Shown: piece after piece, positions 44,187 through 56,100 of the stretch
Position numbering within the stretch: the first letter of the stretch is position 1
Layout of the letters: each line of letters starts with the position of its first letter
Assembly (NCBI RefSeq): GCF_010183535.1
Contig: NC_071331.1
Coordinates: forward strand, 23,870,001-23,934,000
Reading direction: 5' to 3'
From: Caenorhabditis remanei
Lineage: Eukaryota; Nematoda; Chromadorea; Rhabditida; Rhabditidae
DNA length: 64,000 bases
The notes under the pieces: model-generated
Seen by the model: the letters and a program-made list of their open reading frames with translations, nothing else
What the model was told of the DNA's origin: nothing
Databases searched by the model: none
Translations under genes and position numbers: made by a program

Positions 44187-45180
44187 GTTTTTCAGATATT
44201 TTATGATATATTTTTTTGTAGTGAATGCCTATTATAGTCGAAATGTTGCTTCTTCTCAGGAATTATCCACAAAACGTTTTTGTCACCGAATTTTCTGACA
44301 GTTTTTGAATTTTACATAGAAATTGTACATTCGGTGGTCAAGGTTCGAGTCCGCCCGGTGGCAAAAACTTTTTTTTTGAATATTTTTTTGCCTCTTTTCA
44401 TTTTTTCTCAGGAGTTATTTCATAATGATCTGTTGATAATATCCCCCTACCTCTATTCGATTACTATTTTTCAATTTGACCTACTTCACGGTCTCCCAGA
44501 CTGAAAAAAAAACTGCAAGAAACTTCTTACCTAATTCATTTTCAGACGTCACAATCGTTGAGAAAAGGTCCCGTCCATAAGAAAATTAAATTCCCTATCT
44601 TTTGAGCCGAAAAACCAGAAATTTTGGTCAAAAATTGAATTTTTTGATAGAGAAAACCCTATTTTGAGATTTTCAGCCAACTTTTGAAGATCTTTTTCTA
44701 ACAATTTCGACGTTCTCAGATACATTATGTGCAATTTTCGTTTGAAACAGTTTTCTTTCAAAAAAGTTATATTAATTTTTCGAAAATCGGTTTTTCTGCA
44801 TTTTTTGGCTCATTCGAGAGATAATTTAATTTTCCACAATTTTTATGGATGGGACATCTTTTCATCTATTTCGCTGTGTGGGACCGTGTACAGTTTCAAT
44901 ATTTTTTGAATTATTTTTTGTAGTGAATTATTAGCCTAATTAACTCCAATTAGATGCTTGCCTCTTTTCAATTTTTTCTCAGGAATTCTTATATTATGAT
45001 CTGTTGGTAATATCCCCCTACCACTAATCGATTACTATGCTTCAATTGTTCCATACTTGTCAAACTCGGCCCGAATTAAAACAAAAACTTTTTTCAATTT
45101 TTCATTTAAAAATGTGCAAATTTTCGATGATTATCAAATTATCAAATCAAATTTGACTTTCTCGTGAAAAAAATTCGAAA
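44187..45180. other. 3' flank of H with an internal duplication
   Basis: CCTCTTTTCATTTTTTCTCAGGA with ATGATCTGTTG and ATATCCCCCTACC occurs at 44391 and again at 44961, so about 570 bp is tandemly duplicated. No coding exon is seen. Confidence 0.5.
44330..44377 (+). pseudogene. tRNA-like relic with B box and T-run
   Basis: GGTTCGAGTCC at 44342-44352 is a perfect pol III B box, followed by a T-run at 44369. TGGTCAAGG just before may be a compressed A box. The two boxes are far too close for a functional tRNA. Confidence 0.35.
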
Positions 45181-45189
45181 AAATTTTGA

Positions 45190-45620
45190 ATTTTGGCGCC
45201 AGGGTCTTGACAATCATGAATTTCTCTGTCTTTTCTCTCTCTCTCTCTCTCTGAAACAGTTTTAATAATTTTTCAAACAAAATTCGAATAAATAAATTGT
45301 AACAAAATGCCGGTGTTTATAAAGCGTACCAATTTAAAGTGGGCGGAGCCTAACAAATTCTGACAATTAAATAACACAGAATAGAATAGAGGCGTTTCTT
45401 GTATTCTTTTGAAACAGTAAAAAAAATTTAGAGTATTTCAATTCCTCACCATTTCAACATTTCCATATTGTTCTAACTGCCAACACATGTTTTTCTATCA
45501 AAACAGTAAAAAATTTCTTTCTTGTCGGTTTGTCCGGATGTCCAGTGTGTCGTGGCTTTTGTTACTTTCCCAAGTTCACCGTTTTTGTTGAAACAGTAAA
45601 AAAATTGTTAAGAAGATGGC
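45190..45620. repeat. Segmental duplication, copy 1
   Basis: Matches 46835-47600: shared CTTGACAAT, GAATTTCTCTGT, GAATAAATAAATTGTAAC, AAAGTGGGCGGAGCCTAACA and CATTTCCRTATTGTTCTA in the same order. Copy 1 has a CT microsatellite (45229-45254) and lacks the TA MITE of copy 2, giving an empty site at 45434. Confidence 0.85.
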
Positions 45621-45869
45621 ATTTTAATCAAAAAAGGGCAAAAATTGGCAATGTCTCGAAAAGCACTGACTAGAGCTATGAACAATTTTCAAATATGAGT
45701 GAAAAAGTGAAATCAGCACGAATCAAAATTTAAATCTTTTCAAAATGAAACAGTAAACATTTGTACCCTAATACTTTGAGTATTATTTGTTCATTTCGAA
45801 AGTAGGATATACAGCTTGAAACAGTAAAAATAACACATGTTTTGGTTTCAGTAAGCTAGCGAAAACGAT

Positions 45870-46250
45870 TCAAAATAACATTAGAACATTTTCGATTAAT
45901 TTTGAAACAGTAATTTGAATTTGCTGAAAATTGAGTTATAGGTAGATTCGACCATACTGAATACGATGGTAGCAAAATTTTTTTCCTTTTCCAGCTCCGG
46001 AGCTCAAAAAAACGTTTCGGTGGCCAAGTGGGTGAGGAGAGGGTTCGACATCTCCCCCGACAACTTGTTTTTTTTTTAATTCCCAATTTTCATTAATGGA
46101 ATTTTAAGCGGTTTCAATCTATACAGACCGTGAAACAGTAAAATATATTGAATTTTGAAAAATCAAATAGTCTGATTTTCACGAACATTCACATTTTTTG
46201 CTGAAACCGTAACTTGATAGATATTTCAGAAACTGTTCATCAAATCACTG
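45870..46250. pseudogene. Relic of a gene H-like intron and acceptor
   Basis: 45876-46018 matches 42180-42330 in intron 1 of H (TTGAAACAGTAATTT, GCTGAAAATTGA, GATGGTAGCAAAATT, CTCCGGAGCTCAAAAAA). The sequence before TATTTCAG at about 46228 again matches the end of that intron (ACATTCACATTTTT). After the acceptor about 36 codons stay open in the same phase, but they do not resemble exon 2 of H. It looks like the remnant of a duplicated H paralogue. Confidence 0.45.
46021..46077 (+). pseudogene. tRNA-like relic inserted in H-like intron relic
   Basis: TGGCCAAGTGG at 46021 (A box), GGTTCGACATC at 46042 (B box) and T10 at 46068. The A-B distance is too short for a tRNA. The homologous place in intron 1 of H (after CTCAAAAAACCGTTTC near 42330) lacks it. 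Confidence 0.4.
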
Positions 46251-46834
46251 AAACAAGAATTTATAGCAATATGTAGAATATCTTTTATAACTCGAGTAGA
46301 AAATTATAATTCTGTCGAAGCAATAAAAAAACCTCATTGGTAGTGGTGCTTTCGCAGAATTCATGATATTTTGGTTTTTTGAAACAGTAAAATTTCTTAA
46401 GAAAGTTTTGAAACTGCAACACCGAAATTTATAAGAGTTAAGTATTCTCGCCTGTGAGTCAGACAGTTACTGATGCGATAAAGAAACACAAGCAGAAATC
46501 GAAAAGCTGAAACAGCAAAAACATTTTTGATAAAATTAATAAAGATCTTTTATTGTGTCATAACATTGAAAATGCACAGTAAACTTCAGTTCAAAAATGA
46601 CAAAAATCAAACTAATCTTAGAATTAAAAATGTAGTCACCAAATTTTTGACATGACAGAAATGAACTGTTCGAACTGGAATATCAAAGTTTGTCGAACGA
46701 AATAAAAAAAACAATGCTTTCACCAAAGAAAAGTACTGCTTCACAAAGATTTGAACATTTTGGCAAAATTTTGGCATCAAATTTCTATTTGAATCATAGA
46801 ACATTTGAATTTTGCTCAAAAAAATCGCAAATTT

Positions 46835-47600
46835 TGGCGCCATTTTTTTTTTCGGACCCCGGGCCTTGACAATTAAGAATTTCTCTGTTTTTTCTCCTTC
46901 TCTGAAACAGTTTTAATAATATTTCAAACGAAAATCGAATAAATAAATTGTAACGAAGTGTCAGTCCCTCTGTTTAATGCGCGTGCCAATTTAAAGTGGG
47001 CGGAGCCTAACAAATTCTGACAATCAAATAACACAGAATAGAATAGAGACGTTACATGTATTCTTTTGAAACAGTAAAAAAATTAAGAGTACCGTAAAAA
47101 CTGTAATAGAAGCACCCCTTTATTTGAGGAGCCCCTCTAATAGAGGCGCACCCTTAATACGTTTCGAATATTTTTCTGGTTTACAGTCATTCTTTTTCAA
47201 AGTTCGTGAAAAAACACAACTAAAACCCAACTTTTTCGTTCGAAGTGCAAATTTGGGGATTTTCGTGAAATTTTGTCCAAAAAAGTGTTAGTTTGGTTGA
47301 AAAATATTCACTTTAAAGTTGAAAAAATAATCGGACGAACAGGTTGGAAAATAGAGGCGCACCCTCTATTACCTCTATTAGAAGCGCCCCTGTAATAGAG
47401 GCGCATCTGCGAACGGGGGTTGAAAAATAGAGGCGCATGCGCCTATATTACAGTTTTTACGGTATTTGAATTCCTCACTATTTCAACATTTCCGTATTGT
47501 TCTAGCTGTCCGGATGTCTGTTATAATATTAATCCCAACCGCATACTGCACGCTGTGTCATCTTCCCAAATTTACTATTTTGTTGAAAAAGTGAAAAAAA
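46835..47600. repeat. Segmental duplication, copy 2
   Basis: Second copy of 45190-45620, interrupted by the TA-flanked MITE at 47092-47462. Confidence 0.85.
47092..47462. mobile_element. TA-flanked MITE with confirmed empty site
   Basis: Ends CCGTAAAAACTGTAATAGA and the mirrored TACAGTTTTTACGG, TA at 47090-47091 and 47463-47464. The paralogous copy reads GAG-TA-TTT at 45431-45438 without the element, which shows that TA is the duplicated target. Confidence 0.92.
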
Positions 47601-47999
47601 TTGTTATTACCAGTTTTCTAGAATATTCCAAATTTTACTAGGTCTTCTTGAAACAACAAAATTTTTCATCTGAATGCAGCATAAGATTGTCGACTATATC
47701 AGCGCAATTAAACTAACCTTAACAAAAAATGTATATTATTTCAAATAAAACAGTAAAGATAAAAGTAAAAGTCGGTACAAGAGACAAGTCGACTATTGTA
47801 TTCAGTCATTTTATTTAAAAATCAAATTTTGAAACAGTAAGCATTTGGTTTAGAAAATTGGAAGGGTAATTTAATGTCCTAACTGAAAACCCATAACTTT
47901 TAGTTACTTTTATGAAACAGTTAGATTTTGAATCACAAGTATTCTGAAACTGGAAAAAAATTACAGTACAATACTTTGAAATGCCACAAATCTTTTGCG

Positions 48000-49130
48000 T
48001 TAGAGTCGGTTATTAATTGTTTTAACAAGTTTTGCTCAAAAAATTCATTACCATCGTTAATTAAAAACTGAAAGACATTTTGTTATTTGTTTGAAACGGT
48101 ATGCATTTACATAATGTAGCACAAATTTAAATTTAAAAAAAACTGAAACGCTATCCGATCGGAAAACTTTTCTACGTGAAGTAATTAATGCAGTAATTAA
48201 CAACATAATTCTCAGGTTTTTAAAAAAGAATTCTAACTGAAACAGAAGGTTTCATCTAGTCGCCATGGGTTTTTTAATACTTATTTATAAAATGAAGATA
48301 TTTTTATAAAACAGTGAGTTTTACCAGGATGATTAAACAATTTCTAATTATGTTTCATCAGAAAACGAAGATTGATTAGATAAAAATCTAAACCAAATCT
48401 TTTCCTATTTCAATGAAACAGTAAATAAGTTTTTTTTTACAACTTACAGTATATATTTTACTGTCAAAACCTGATCTATAGTATCCATTTAATTGGTGGA
48501 CTAATAAGTGATACCGCAACACACTCTCAAAGTTGGACGTTTTCAACTAAAAAACGGCCAACGTTCGTATATTTTTGCAGACACCAACACATGACCAAAC
48601 AAAATAATTACAATTTACAACTCTACAGTTTTGCATGAAACATTATATATAATTGATTCACTTCTTGCTGAACAATCTAGGAATCTCATTTGAAGAATTT
48701 TATCAGCGTCACCAATCACAAAAGTCCAAAAGTCAGCTCAAAATGAAAAAGTTTTAAGACAGAACAAGGCTGTCGTACGGCCGGCCGCGGCCGGCCGTCG
48801 AGGCCGCGGATAAACCAAATGGGCTGAAATTTTGTACATCGACTAATCTTTCGGTGCTCTACAAGGCCGCCTGAAGAAGCGAAAATTTTCCATGGCTGGG
48901 AACTGAGATATAAAATCGCCCCACGGCCTTTTTGACAACCTTGAGACAGAACATTTAATTTTCAGTTTCAAAATATCTTTTTTAAGTTGAAACTTCTGAA
49001 GACTTGAGTTAAAAACTGAAGTAACTGTTGTTCTCGAATCGATCTCTCGTTTTAAATGACAGTGACTAAAAATTATATTTTTTGTTGGAAAATTTATTAA
49101 CATCAATCACAGTAAAATAACTATATAATG
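48000..49130. repeat. Tandem duplication, copy A
   Basis: Co-linear with 49383-50580: GTCGGTTATTAATTGTTTTAA, CCGATCGGAAAACTTTTCTAC, ACAATTTCTAATTATGTTT, TTTCCTATTTCAATGAAACAG, GAACAATCTAG and TCACCAATCACA occur in the same order. It carries a hAT-like element at 48765 that copy B lacks. Confidence 0.88.
48765..48943. mobile_element. hAT-like MITE with CAAGGCTGTC termini
   Basis: CAAGGCTGTC at the left, GACAACCTTG at the right, 8-bp target duplication AGACAGAA at 48757-48764 and 48944-48951. The single-copy target is preserved in copy B at 50378-50385. The interior has a GC-rich palindrome GGCCGGCCGCGGCCGGCC near 48780. Confidence 0.9.
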
Positions 49131-49382
49131 TGTTATGTTCTAACTGAAACAGTAAAAAATTTTCATCAAAATTTTTTTAAAAATATTCTTCTATCCAAAA
49201 ATAAGCTAGAACAAATTTCATCCTGGATGTAAAACTACAGTTCTAAATTCATAGAAAATGTTCAGCTAATCACTGAAACAGTAATTTATTAAATAAACGC
49301 CTATTAGGACATTTTTGAGATTTTTTGAGATTTTTAGTTTCAAATGACACAAAATGTTGGAAACAGTAAAAACACATCTCTT

Positions 49383-50640
49383 TTGTATTAAAGCCGGTTA
49401 TTAATTGTTTTAAAAAGTTTCATAAGAAAGCTTCAATTTAAGCGCTAAGTAAAAACTAAAAGGATTTTTGTGATTTATTTGAAACTGTAAATTTGAAACG
49501 GTTTGAAAAATATTGCACAAAGTTTTAAAAACCCATACTTGCAACGGGTCGGGCCGGGCCATGATGAGAATTTCCAAGGCCCGGCACGGCCCGAAGGCCC
49601 GGTTGAAAAATTTGAACTGAAATTTTGAACGAAAATTTGAATTTTTTGAATTTTTTCACAATAATGTCGAATTTTTGACTTCAGAATTCAATCAAAAGAT
49701 AGTTATGCGTCAAAAAATTGAAATTTTTAATGTAAAATTTCAAAAAATTTCAAAAAATTTGGTAAAAAATAGGTACCTTTTTTTGAAGCCGGGCCTTCGG
49801 GCCGGGCCGGGCCTTGAAAATTCTATACCGGCCCGTAAATTTGCAAGTATGTAAAAACCTAACACCCGGTCCGATCGGAAAACTTTTCTACAGATATACA
49901 GCAAAATCCTCAGATTTTTTAAGTTCTATCTGAAACAGAATGTTTTACGTACAATGTCATTGGAGTTGTCATTGTATTTTTATCTCTTTTGGACTAAGCA
50001 CATTCTAATGAAACAGTGATTATAGCATAACGGTGCGAATTTACCCAATATACCTGGATGGTAAAACAATTTCTAATAATGTTTACTTCAGATGTGAGCG
50101 ATTAGATAAAAATCTAAATCAAATCTTTTCCTATTTCAATGAAACAGTAAATAACTTTTTTACAACTTACAGTTATTATTTTACTGTCAAAACCTGTTTC
50201 TGGAAAATGCGTACGTCATTGATACTTATACCGAACAAATGGGAAATTTACAACTCAACAGTTTTTCATGAAACAGTAAATATAATTATATCTCCTTCTG
50301 CTGAACAATCTAGAAATTATATTTAAGGAATGCATTCTTCCTCACCAATCACAGAAATTCCAAAAACTCACACACAAAGACAGAAAATTTAAATTTCATT
50401 TACTGTTTCAGAATATCTTGTTTATTTTGAAACTTTTTGAGACATTGTTTCGTACGCTGGTTTGTCAAGATACACATTCGAATACTGATATCCTTAAAAA
50501 ATTCTCTGAGCGACTAAAAATAATATGTGGAAAATGTGATTAACGCTCATCAATTACTATATAAAACTATATAGTGTGTTCTGTTTGAACTGAAGCAGTG
50601 AAAAAATTATTAATTAAGTGTTTTTTTTCTGATATTTGAC
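49383..50640. repeat. Tandem duplication, copy B
   Basis: Second copy of 48000-49130, carrying a CATACTTG element at 49534-49851 that copy A lacks. Confidence 0.88.
49534..49851. mobile_element. hAT-like MITE with CATACTTGCAA termini
   Basis: CATACTTGCAACGGG at the left, TTTGCAAGTATG at the right, perfect 8-bp target duplication TAAAAACC at 49526-49533 and 49852-49859. The interior has GGGCCGGGCC / CCGGCCCG palindromic motifs. Same family as the outer element at 58989-59892. Confidence 0.9.
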
Positions 50641-50689
50641 TAAAAGAAAACTTTTACTGCTTTTCCCAGAGTTTTACTGTTTCAATTAA

Positions 50690-51040
50690 TTTTGCAAGTG
50701 ATTCAGATTTTTACATGTACCTCGGTTGGGTATATGTCTTCCAGTCTGTGTATACCGGGACCTAGACCTCTGGTGGGATCTAGGTGGTGGTCTTTTCATA
50801 TACATTACATAACAGAACACAATTAGAATAAAGGTATTTATTAGGGTGCACATAAATGATGATTTAAGATAAAAGAGTAAATATAAAAGATAAGATATAT
50901 GAATAAAAGGATGGGACCGAGGAGGTGGTCTCTCGGTCACCATCCATGATCGGTGTATGGAACCCGACTGGCTAGTCGGCGTCCTGGTCGCCCCTTGACA
51001 AGATTGACTGATTGTTCTTTGTCACAACGCAGACCACATA
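50690..51040 (-). other. Possible solo LTR or retroelement fragment
   Basis: A stretch of distinct composition interrupts the duplication. It contains two similar CCACCTCCTCGGTCCCATCC and CCACCACCTAGATCCCACC motifs (minus strand) and short inverted ends are possible (TGTGACAAAG near 51032 on the minus strand). No target duplication could be fixed. Confidence 0.25.
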
Positions 51041-51280
51041 ATAAACCTTTCTGTCCCAAAATTTGGAGTTGATCAAAATATTCCTAATACATTTTATTTT
51101 CTACTAATCATTTCAGAAATCTAACTCTATTTGCATCATTGATGGAGTTCCTATTGACACTGCTATTTAATCTCACTATTTTCGGTTACCGATGAAGCAG
51201 TAATAAATTCATTTGAGTTCTAGTTTGAACTTACTGTTTCAGGTACATAATATATGCTGATGGTGTAACATGACAGATGT

Positions 51281-51392
51281 TAGATGTTGCATGAAAGTGG
51301 AAATTTCTTATCCGGAAGTCGGAAGTCTGAAGTCGGAAGTCAAAAGTGAAAAAATGCCGGGAAGTCGGAGGTCGGAATTCCATGCAACTCTG
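51281..51392. mobile_element. Degenerate hAT-like MITE with GGAAGTC interior
   Basis: The right end CCATGCAACTCTG mirrors TAGATGTTGCATG at the left. The interior is a run of CGGAAGTCGGAAGTC. It resembles the CAGAGTTG family, but the target duplication is not preserved. Confidence 0.5.
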
Positions 51393-51837
51393 ACCTATAC
51401 CTGAATTACCGTACAAACTGTATTATAACGACATGCCGTTATATTTTTCAACCGGCTCCCAGAGAAATTTTGTGGTTTCAGAAACTTATTAAAATTTACC
51501 GGAAAACCATTTTTTGGGAGTTCTATCGGCTGATTTAAAAGTTACTAATCACGTTGCTTCTAATCAGAACCAAAAAAGACACCGGTATGAACACATTCAT
51601 GAATTCTGACTAGGGAATGGTCAGGACTGACTTTGGAGTTGAGCAACGAGACCTAGTAGAATCGAAAGACAATTGAATTCTGATGGGAAATCAGTTTTCA
51701 AAAATTGCTGACGACCCTCCAGAATCCAGATATTCTGGTCTGAAAATCAGAATTTAATACATGTGATTTACTCGATTTTCCACCCAAATTAAGCTGTATT
51801 TCGCCCCAAATATGACGGCACCTGAACATCTCTCTCG

Positions 51838-51912
51838 GCCAGCGATCCGTGGTCGAGGGGTGAGCGCGTCTGTCAATGAAGTACGCTATGCTGGTTCGAC
51901 CCCCACTTGTCC
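51838..51912 (+). pseudogene. tRNA-like sequence in left arm
   Basis: A box TGGTCGAGGGG at 51850-51860 and perfect B box GGTTCGACCCC at 51893-51903 at normal spacing, with a T-run at 51916. Folding into a full cloverleaf is poor (T-stem mismatches). A mirrored copy lies at about 52190-52262 on the minus strand. Pol III transcription is plausible. Confidence 0.5.
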
Positions 51913-52189
51913 AAAATTTTTTTGTTTTTCTTATTTCGTCTTTTTTTTACTTTTTGAGCCGTTTTTCAATTAAATCTAACAGAGACTACGCATCGGCCAT
52001 ATTTTATAGCCGCCTTCCTATGGACAATATTCTGAAAGTTGATCTCACCAGCTGTCACTTCTAGCTAGCTTAACTTTCAAAGTAACTTGTGTTATTCAGA
52101 AGAATGACTCGCAGTTTTGGTTAGATTTAATTGAAAAACGGCTCAAAAAGTAAAAAAAAAGACAAAATAAAATAAAACAAAAAAATTTT

Positions 52190-52262
52190 GGACAAGTGGG
52201 GGTCGAACCAGCATAGCGTGCTTCATAGACAGACGCGCTCACCCCTCGACCACGGATCGCTG
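52190..52262 (-). pseudogene. tRNA-like sequence in right arm
   Basis: Minus-strand copy of the tRNA-like unit at 51838, with B box (GGGGTCGAACC on the plus strand) and A box retained. Confidence 0.5.
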
Positions 52263-53130
52263 CCGAAGGGGCATGTTCAGGTGGCGTGATATTCGGGGCG
52301 AAATACAGCTAAATTTGAGTGGAAAATTGAGTAAATCACATGTATTAAATTCTGATTTTCAGACCAGAATATCTGGATTCTGGAGGGTCGTCAGCAATTT
52401 TTGAAAACTGATTTCCCATCAGAATTCAATTGTCTTTCGATTCTACTAGGTCTCGTTGCTCAACTCCAAAGTCAGTCCTGACCATTCCCTAGTGAGTATA
52501 GATGGGGTACCGTTATAATACAGGTGCCGTTATAATACAGTATTTACGGTATTTCTGTATATGATCAGTTCCTTTTACTTTTCTGATGAATAAGACAAAT
52601 TACAAAATACCTACTGTTTACTCAAAAAATGTTATATCGATAACATATAAATTACTTAATGACTGACAGTAGTACATACAGTAGTACATAAAATTGAATT
52701 TCCTAGAAAAGAATAGAAACAACATCCGCAACTCTCTCCAAATTTCAAGCATATTTTGTTCCTGAAACAGTAATTTTTCTTATCAAATTCACTGTTTCAT
52801 TGAAAACTTAATTTTCAGAACAATTCTTTGTTCTTACTATATTCTAACAGTAATTTAAAAAAACGTTTATTTTTCGAAAAATTTCTCAAATTCAGAGAAA
52901 CGTATTACACTTAAACTAGATAAATCAGAATCGTATTAAAAGAATCACAAAAAAAATTCAATTTTTCTGAAAATTTCAGAATTCAGCAACTAATCGGGGT
53001 GGAAAGCTTGTCTAAAATAGAAAAAATAAAAGTGAACCGTATCAAAAATGATATTTCGAAATAAATTGGGACGGAACAATTGCCCGCAACGACGACAAAT
53101 AAATTTAAAAAAAAAAGAAATTTTTAAATT

Positions 53131-56100
53131 TTAAATTGGCAAAAAAATTTCAGTGAGAAACAAGAGAATACGTAGAAGGAATGCGATGGCGAGATAGAAT
53201 AGTGGGGAGGAGACGCAGAGAAAAACTGAGAAATTCTGAAGGGATTCTGAAGGCGTGGACGTCGTCATCCGGCGGCAGATCATGGTGCTTCTGAAAAAAA
53301 AATTTTGAAAAAAAAAATTTCTAAAATTTTTTTTTACCTAAACTTTTTTCTGTGTTTAAGTCTTCTTACTGGTGTCGTCTCTACGATTTCAGAATCTTCG
53401 GAATCAGAAGATTCTGAATCCTCATCTGAATCCAAGTAGAATTTTGACGTCATCATGTAATCCAGGGATACTGTAGATTCAGCGAGCTGAATCTGACTAG
53501 CCGGTTGGCTTCTGACCCATTGAGGACGTCGAGGCAGAAGACGTGAGTATGAAGAAGACGGAGATGATGATGACGTCATCAGAAGACGTTGAAATTCAGA
53601 AGCAGATTTGGAGAGGTGGTGGGATGTTGGATGGAGGGCGAGGAGACATCTGGAACTTCTTTTTTTATTGAAATTTTCTCTTTTTGATGATTTTTCACTA
53701 TCAGATTCATATTTGTAAGTCAAAGACCTTTCAAATGACACCCATATTGCCTATATTCCTTTAACATAAAATTTCGAGACACGCGACGCACGACCGCGAC
53801 GCGCAGTCGAAAAACCGAAATGGTTCAAACCTAACCGATATGGGGCTCATTTCAAAGCATTTGGCTTAGTGATTATGATTCTAAATTCAAAATTTTGTAA
53901 AAACCAACTATTTTTTGAAAATATTAAAAATTTAACGTTTTTTTTAATTGTTTCTTTTGGATGGTTTTTCACTGTTAAATCTATATTTGTGAGTTTAAGA
54001 CCTTTCGAATGATACCCATATTGCATATATTACGTTTATTACGAAAAAAAATTGGACACGCGACGCACGACCGCGACGCGTGGTCGAAAAAAACCAAAAT
54101 GGTCTAAACCTGACCGATATGGAGCTCATTTTAAAGCTCTCGACTAGCTGAACACAACTAGAACATTAAAAACTCATAAAAACCACCACACGCCCATTTC
54201 TATGCGTTACCTCGGATCATAACTACTCGCTCTCTGCTGCCGCTTCTCCTGACTTCTACTCAGCAACATTTCGGTTTCAAGTCTTCTGAAACCGATTCTG
54301 AAGTCCTGGCACAGTTGTTCACGGGGTCCGGTGTAGGGAACATGAGTTGGTGTGGAGTGGGATCTGAAAAACAACTTTTTAAATATAATTTTTTTCATAA
54401 TTATGATTTGGACGCCAAATATACTTTATAATGATCACGGTAGTTTTTTCAATAATTATTTAAGTTTTTAACAATTCCATTAACTTCCGGAAAATCGATT
54501 ATTCAAAAATTTCGTTCATTATTGAAACTGTATAAATGTATCAAATGACAACTAATTATTGAAACAGTAAAAATTGAGTTTTTTTCGAAAAGTTACTGTT
54601 TCAGACTAGATTCTAATAGTAAGTAACTTCTAACAATATTAGTAGTTCCAAAAATTTATTTTCTTGTAAAAGTGAAGAGAAAAAATGAGGAAACGTTGAA
54701 ACAGTAAAAAATGGATTTTCCAATATTTACAGTTTCAGACTATATTCACAGCTAAAAATCTGCATTGTTCATGCAAAAATACGAAATTCCGTGCTAAAAC
54801 ACCCGCCAGGACGTCCAAAACTGATAAAGCGCCAAAGGTGCGCCAGAAATTCATTATTCAGTTGAGAAAATCGCCTTTTAACCCAATTTTTGTTGATTTT
54901 GAGCGTTTTTTCGATAACAAATCACTTTTTTTTAATCATTTTCAGTTAAAAATATTAGTTTTTCGCATAAAAAATGTGATTTCCTGTGATTTTAAGTTAC
55001 TTCTGGCAATATTAGTGGCTTCAAATTTGTTTTATTGGATTTGTCAAAATTCTGTATCAAATTTCAGATTATTTCTACTCTAAACTCATTACTTTTTTCT
55101 ATTATTCTATGAATTTTATAAATTTCTGAAACAGTGAAAAAAATCTGAAAAATTACCTCGGTGAATGCAAACTTTTCGTCATCAGTGCCGGTATTCTAGA
55201 CGGTGGTCTTCTTGGTGTCGACCAGAGCTGTGCGGAAGTAAAATTTTTGAAAAGGGAAGAAGGAAAAAGGAAGAAGGAAATAACTTTTTCAAAAGGGAAG
55301 AAGGAAGAAGGAAGAAGGAAGTAAATTTTTCAAAAGGGAAGAAGGAAGAAGGAAGAAAAAAGTGAAAAAAGCCCGGAAGAAGGAAGAAGGAAGGAAGAAG
55401 GAAGGAAGAAGGAAGTTGGGTTCCAAACCGGGAAATAGGAAGTTAATTTTGAGAATGACAAATTTGAGGATACTATTTTCTAGCCATCCCTGAAAACCAA
55501 TTTTGGCGTTGTTTCATACAAAATTCCGTCAAAAACCACCAAAATTCCGCCAAAATTCCGTCGAAAATTACAAAATTTTAGTAAACTTTTCAACGGAAGA
55601 AGGTACAAGGAAAAAGGAAATAAAATTTTTGAAAAGGGAAGAAGGAAGAAGGAAGAAGGAAGTGAAATTTTTAAAAAGGAAGAGGGAAGAAGGAAGAACA
55701 AAGTGAAAAAAGCCCGGAAGAAGGAAGAAGGAAGGAAGAAGGAAGGAATTCCGCACAGCTCTGGTGTCGACATTGTCGACAAAAACATTCTCTCCGTATT
55801 CACAAATGATGACGTCATCGATCCTCTTCCAGATGACGCCGACGGTAGCCTACGGTAGCCCATATCAGCACAGATACCCTCAGAATCAGTGGATTCGTTC
55901 AGTTTTCTCGTCATTTCTTCGGTTTTCTGCAACAAAAATAGTAAAAAAGTTGGTTTTGGGGGCAGAAAACGCGTCAAAGGCACGCCAGACTGGTCAAAAT
56001 CTAGAAAAAACGCATAGATTCACTCAAAATGAGTCATTGTTTACATTTCTGACACCAGAAAACGCGCCAAACGCACGCCAGACTCGACAAATTCGAAAAA

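Larger units (their letters stand above)
51610..52492. mobile_element. Foldback element with tRNA-like sequence in each arm
   Basis: Arms of about 350 bp: CTAGGGAATGGTCAGGACTG at the left, CAGTCCTGACCATTCCCTAG at the right. They are nearly identical throughout, with about 130 bp between them (about 51970-52115). TGA (or TA, read as TA-GGGAATGG) flanks both ends. No transposase. Confidence 0.85.
51409..52549. mobile_element. TA-flanked MITE with nested foldback element
   Basis: Ends CCGTACAAACTGTATTATAACG and the mirrored TAATACAGTATTTACGG, TA at 51407-51408 and 52550-52551. The left 0.2 kb and right 57 bp belong to the element; 51610-52492 is a foldback inserted in it. Confidence 0.75.

Noticed and set aside
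55480..55983. 167-aa minus-strand frame read as one protein
   Set aside because: Its first part is exon 3 of gene I; the rest (FFLLPSS runs) is MITE sequence read through to a stop.
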